A stretch of DNA of 64,000 nucleotides, from contig NC_134993.1 in the NCBI RefSeq assembly GCF_050947335.1, positions 16,368,001 to 16,432,000 of the forward strand, in the 5' to 3' direction. Made by a program: the position numbers and the translations under genes. The notes under the pieces were generated by a model, which was given only the letters and a program-made list of their open reading frames with translations, was not told the origin of the DNA and ran no database searches. Shown piece after piece: positions 60,101 through 64,000 of this stretch. Each line of letters begins with the position of its first letter. The first letter of the stretch is position 1. The DNA is from Megachile rotundata (lineage: Eukaryota > Arthropoda > Insecta > Hymenoptera > Megachilidae).

Positions 60101-63031
60101 CGATCTCGGTCGCTTTGTCGCATCTGAGATCAAGGTTTACCATTTTGTCCTTTTTCTATTGTTTCTTTTGTACATTAGTGTTTTGTGTACTCTGTGCTCT
60201 AGTAGTGTATAATAGTGAATATTCTTAAATAGTATACGCAAGGTGCAGGTGGTTGAAATGTACACATCCAAAATGCACATGTACACTAGTGCATAGTGCA
60301 CGATCTAATGTATAAAGTGAATGTTCAACACTAGTGTATGTGTGAAGAAAAAAGTTACATAAAATTGTACAAAAATGTAGAAGGTTCGTATACGAACGCA
60401 TAAAATCGTCACAGTGGCAAAACAACAGGAAAGAATGCAAGCGATCCAATTAAAAGTGAATGGTACAACCAGTTTGAAATATTTCTGGGAAAAGTGGAAG
60501 TATACTATAAACGTACAACAGGATCAGTGTTCCCGAGGATATTTTTGCCCGTTTGTCCTTGACGATGAAATACCTTGCTTGTTCAAGTGAGTCAGGATAT
60601 TCCGTCTGTCGTCATCGGTTAGAAGGCGAGTCCTGTATCCGGTATCAGGCTCGCCTTGAACCTTCGAACGCGGAATTCGATCGCCATAGGTACCGAAGGA
60701 ACTCATTTCATCTTTTCAATCTCCTCAACTTCTTTATGAATCGTTACCGTTAACTTCGCTAACAGAATCGTGTTCTCGGTGTGTGTCCTTCGAGGTTACT
60801 TTTACCTGGCCGAGAATCGATTACGGTTCGAAACGAATGTTATTTACGACGTCTTAGATTATCTCGATCGACCAAGAACAAGTATTTTGTTCGGCCGAAT
60901 ATCTATTCCAGGAAGATGACGCGATGTTTTGATAGTCGAGGAAACTTTTTGATAGTAAATCACTTTTTTCCTTAAATAACTTTCCGTTGAATAATTTTGA
61001 ACATGCTTTTATATTTTTTTATCAACAGGGTGTTAGTCATAGAGCAGTAGATACTCGGATTGAGATACAATTTTGAAACAAAGATAAATGAAACTAAATC
61101 GTTTAATAAAATTTGGTTGAATTACCTTACGACGTCACGGCAGTCTCCTTCTACGCTCAACCGGAAGTACTCGTCTCCCGGCCTATCCTGGCACAGCTCT
61201 TCGGCATTCGCGTCGATTCCATCGGCTCCTTCATCGTCTTGTGCTCTAACCAGCGTTCCTGAACATTAGAAAACAACACTTACTGCAAGAATGAAGTAAA
61301 AAATAAATGCCTGAGCTTGAATGGAAGTATGCAAAAGACACAATGGTTGGTTATTGTTGAGCAAGAAATGCTATCTCGTTTGAAAGAAGGATTCCTGTTT
61401 CCACCACCCAACAATTATGTACTTTCTATCGTCGATTACATAAACTGCACGAGCGGTTTCTTAATGTGACCATACAAACAATCATTTTCTCCTAGAGGAA
61501 TCTTTACGGAACGATTTGGAAACTTAGGGATTTGCTAATTACCTATTCGAAAGTTCTAAATTTCCCTCAACAGTGCATCAGTCCATATTTAGCAAAATAG
61601 ATTCACCAACGTGTCTACAGAATTCCAAGAAGTCAATAATGAAAGGAATCCTGAAGAAAGTGTACGACAAATATCATGATTGTCGTACCAACGAAACAAT
61701 CGGAAAACATAAATCGATAGATCGCGGTTGACATTTGGATAAAAAGGGCATGGAATCGTAGGTAGCGCGAAGAAACCGTGGAAAATGTCGCGATCGTACG
61801 GAGCCACGATCTCTCGAGATCGTAGACCGAACAAGTCGGGGTCAGTGAACCCCCGTAGAAGTAGAAAGTCTTGGAAATGTCAGGGCAAGGAGACGGGGGT
61901 GGTGGGGAGGGAAGCGTCAGTGGTTCTCTAAAGTGGGTTCCGTTCGACACCTCGTAATTGAGCGTGCCTCGATCGTGATCCATGATCGTGATCATCGTTT
62001 CCGGACAATCATGATGCCTATCTTCCTTCGTTAAACTTTCACGCTGTCTGACGACCTTAGAAATTTTTTCTTCACAGATTTTCGTTGGCTGAGGAAGTTT
62101 TTATTTAGAAAATTGTCATAGTTTTTTAATAACAATCCTAGTTTAGGACTTTCTTAATTGGAAAATTGAAGATCGAGGAGCTTTGATAACAATTATGAAT
62201 CTGAAGTTTAAGTAGAGGAATATAGATGGAGACATTGTTTTTGATCAGTAGCAGCTGCTGTCAAGAAGCATTGAAATCACCAGAATCATGGCGACCAAAC
62301 GTCTCCCAACTTGACAATTTCAGAAACAGCAAAAGATTTGTCTGCCTATTATACTATTTACAAAATACTCGCAAAAATTCAAAGTGAATCGATAACCTGT
62401 TGGAATATTTAACATAAAAAAATTAGAGATTGCATAATGCAAAGAGGTACCTTCAAGGCTTTAATTTCTCCTCAGAAAGATAGATGAAACAGAGAATCGA
62501 AATGGCGAATAAAAATACATCAAACGATCTTTAATGCTCGAAAGTTCTCACGCAATAGTCTGAACGTCGAAAACAGCTTTCACCGTCATTAACCTTTCGG
62601 AGAATCGAAACTTACCGACTACTACAGATGATGGTAAACAGATGATCATTTAGTTAATACAAAATTGCATTGACAACCCTCTAATTTCGATCATTCACGA
62701 AATTCGTTCAGAAAGATTGAAGTTTTATTCAAAGATCAAAATTTATAGCAACTGGTTTACAAAAGGTGTTCGACCCTTAAATGACGGGATAAACTAATTC
62801 AATTTAACTTAAATTAATTTGATTCTCATTGATCCAGAGAAGTATGACTGTGATTTCTGTAGAGTACGAAAATTTTTAAATTTGAACAAAGTTTTGTTCG
62901 AGACATGTCACCCGGTCCCGCCGTTCAAGGGTCAAATAGGTTCACGCAGCGGAAAGAGGATGAATCAGTGAAGAGTACTCACCGGCGAAGAGAAATAAGG
63001 ATCCAAGAAGGAGCAGGTACTTCGACGACAT
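54177..63031 (-). CDS. verm: Chitin deacetylase 2 (Vermiform-type)
   Basis: Secreted protein modifying or organising chitin in cuticle and trachea. Exons in transcript order: 63031-62983, 61258-61126, then either 60123-59993 or 59923-59811, then 56052-55903, 55801-54879 and 54410-54177. It is 533 aa with the shorter alternative exon and 539 with the other; all junctions are GT-AG in phase. Signal peptide about 1-22; chitin-binding peritrophin-A domain (about 35-95); LDL receptor class A domain (CPEGKLSCGNGECVDKELFC..., about 113-148); NodB-type deacetylase domain (about 190-430). Motif 1 reads FNGA (196-199) where active enzymes have FDDA. Motif 2 reads FSLTH (253-257) where they have HSxxH. 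RAPY (298-301) and LHFHASW (419-425) are present. From memory the FNGA form is typical of CDA2/Vermiform as opposed to CDA1/Serpentine, so it looks ancestral and not local damage. Coding GC is high. Confidence 0.95.
56219..56536. mobile_element. piggyBac-type MITE in CDA2 intron
   Basis: A 318-bp element bounded by TTAA on both sides. Left end TTAACCCTTTCGTTGC; the reverse complement of the right end is identical over all 16 bases, then they diverge. The ends share TTAACCCTTT with the MITE at 11019-11257 but differ inward, so it is a related but separate family. No internal ORF. Confidence 0.88.
58734..58951. repeat. Long imperfect hairpin with 69-bp arms
   Basis: 58734-58802 and 58883-58951 are inverted copies that align without gaps over 69 bases, roughly 75-80% identical, including a perfect GAAAAGTCCTTTACCG. 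The loop is 80 bases. Most mismatches are transitions. It could be a foldback mobile element or a hairpin RNA source within the CDA2 intron. Confidence 0.75.
59811..59923 (-). other. verm: CDA2 alternative exon A (37 full codons)
   Basis: 113 bp encoding CTKSGLKQITCPSGLAFDLD then KQTCDWKGKVTNCDKLE, the second half of the chitin-binding domain. Acceptor CGAACAG, donor GTAAGT. It completes an Arg codon (AG|G) and leaves one base (A), the same phases as exon B. Only one of the two fits in the mRNA in frame. Confidence 0.93.
59993..60123 (-). other. verm: CDA2 alternative exon B (43 full codons)
   Basis: 131 bp encoding CDKATEIGVTRLATVRC then PTGLAFDIERQTCDWKTNVK and NCEQLE. It replaces exon A, is six residues longer, and has a different, less basic first loop. 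Acceptor ATCTCAG, donor GTAAGC. It starts by completing an Arg codon (AG|A). The intron between B and A is only 69 bp. The alternative CDA2 exons known in Tribolium have, as I recall, the same organisation. Confidence 0.92.
60124..61125 (-). other. CDA2 intron before the alternative exons
   Basis: No gene. On the + strand 60170-60335 is rich in imperfect TAGTGTATA/TAGTGCATAGTGC units next to exon B, so the pre-mRNA there is AC- and CA-rich. This could influence choice of exon, but that is inference. Confidence 0.5.
61259..62982 (-). other. CDA2 intron 1 (1.7 kb)
   Basis: Separates the signal-peptide exon from the chitin-binding exon (Gly codon split G|GA). No coding sequence or repeat of note seen. 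Confidence 0.65.
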
Positions 63032-64000
63032 CGTGGTCGTCGTTGTTGTCGTCGCCGTCATCGTCGTCGTCAGGACAAAGAGTGTCTGGACAAGCCGCGC
63101 CCTCTCGCCCCTCTATATGTGCACCACCACTCCTTCCTCTTCGTCGAAGGACTTTCACCATCCGGATAGTGCTGCCATCTTTTCCACGTCGTGAAATGCC
63201 CAACTACCGGTTACGTTTCTTCCGTTTTAATGTCGCGACAGATCTTCCATTTCGTTTCGATACTCCTCCACTTCTGCCCGAAGAAATCGTTAAAAACGCC
63301 ATTACAATTCCTATAGAACTTCGTGACCCGAATGTCGAACAATTTGCTCTACTTTCATCGTTATTTGCATTTCTAATAACTTCTTTGGTGGGAACTAGAA
63401 AATGTTGGTGCGGAGATAACTTTCCAGAAGGGAGTTTGACTCCCTAGGCTTCTGAGGATCTTTTCTTCTTGGTATCTTTTCACCCTACGACCCACTTGAA
63501 TTTTTCCTGTGTTCTTCTTGGAATCTAGTCAGGATTTTTTCAAGTTTCAAATTCTGCTTAAGATTTCTCCTCTAATCTCTCAGGTTCTTCTTGGAACCAT
63601 AGAATGTCCTTAGGTTTTACTCCCACAGAATCGTTCTCCACAAACACATAACTTGTATCAATTAAAAATAAAATTGAATAATTTATAAATGTATAAAAAA
63701 ATGGAAGAACCAGTTGTAGACAGTATGAATATTCGCAATATCTGGGTGAAGTTATTTAACTGTTACAAGAACCGCAATACAGAAGAAAGGAGATATAACA
63801 GAATAAAGTGTGAGCATCAAAACGCTTTTACTATCGAAAATGCGGTACAAAAAGACCTCGAACTTTCAAGGTCCTGGTTGATCGAGTGAAAACCCGCCTT
63901 ACGGATGTTTTTTACGATACCCAACGAAGATATTGACGACCAGCAGGCGTTTTAAAACGTTCCACGAAAAGAGCGTTCGAGCTCGTAAAAGTTCCTGAAG
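63032..64000 (-). other. CDA2 5' UTR and upstream flank
   Basis: The minus strand directly before the ATG is a GAC/AAC trinucleotide-rich leader (63033-63072). A TATA-like sequence lies about 80 bp upstream. Further out (63432-63620) is a pyrimidine-rich stretch. The 66-codon ORF at 63689-63889 (+) matches nothing known. Confidence 0.6.
63111..63117 (-). promoter_or_regulatory. TATA-like box of CDA2
   Basis: TATAGAG within CATATAGAGG on the minus strand, 80 bp before the start codon. This would place transcription initiation near 63080-63090 and give a 5' UTR of about 50-60 bases in the signal-peptide exon. Confidence 0.45.

Noticed and set aside
59542..60228. 228-codon ORF on the plus strand
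   Set aside because: Antisense to both CDA2 alternative exons, whose splice sites and domain match are decisive.
62905..63447. 180-codon ORF on the plus strand
   Set aside because: Overlaps the CDA2 first exon, 5' UTR and promoter in antisense; Ser- and Arg-rich from the trinucleotide tract.
1..64000. CRISPR arrays, rRNA genes or prokaryotic operons
   Set aside because: No regular short repeats with unique spacers, no rRNA motifs, and gene structure is clearly intron-containing and animal.

Overview
The window is nuclear DNA from an insect, most likely a hymenopteran and probably a bee. The reasons are spliceosomal introns, AT-rich introns that keep abundant CpG, an arthropod cuticle chitin deacetylase of the Vermiform/CDA2 type, and piggyBac-family remnants. 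The species cannot be named from the sequence alone. I reconstructed five protein-coding genes by joining exons whose splice sites, phases and protein similarity agree.

Layout: (1) 1-6435, no recognisable coding sequence. (2) 6442-40350 (+), RPUSD2, an RluA-family RNA pseudouridine synthase of 475 codons in six exons, spread over 34 kb by four long introns. These introns hold two TTAA-flanked piggyBac-type miniature elements, an elongator tRNA-Met pseudogene, a degenerate tandem repeat and a candidate structured RNA. (3) 40351-43343, 3' flank or UTR shared tail-to-tail with NDUFV1, including a strong hairpin. (4) 43344-45262 (-), NDUFV1, the complex I 51 kDa subunit, compact with six exons. 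(5) 45609-47118 (+), PREB/Sec12, divergent from NDUFV1 across a 346-bp shared promoter region. (6) 47978-49669 (-), an intact single-exon piggyBac-derived transposase ORF of 563 aa in which two of the three catalytic aspartates are replaced (V250, N429). No terminal repeats are recognisable, which suggests a domesticated or recently inactivated copy. (7) About 50.79-52.27 kb, an array of 198-bp units arranged head-to-head, carrying repeated CTCF-like motifs. (8) 54177-63031 (-), chitin deacetylase 2 (vermiform), with two alternative exons for the second half of its chitin-binding domain. Skipping both exons or including both gives an early stop, so the gene structure itself enforces mutual exclusion.

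RPUSD2 (RNA modification), NDUFV1 (respiration) and PREB (COPII coat recruitment at the ER) are housekeeping genes; CDA2 acts on cuticular and tracheal chitin. I see no functional pathway linking the neighbours. The least explained items are the piggyBac-derived gene with a broken catalytic triad, the inverted 198-bp array next to it, a 69-bp-arm hairpin in a CDA2 intron, and a pseudoknot-like element in RPUSD2 intron 2. No rRNA, functional tRNA or CRISPR array was seen.
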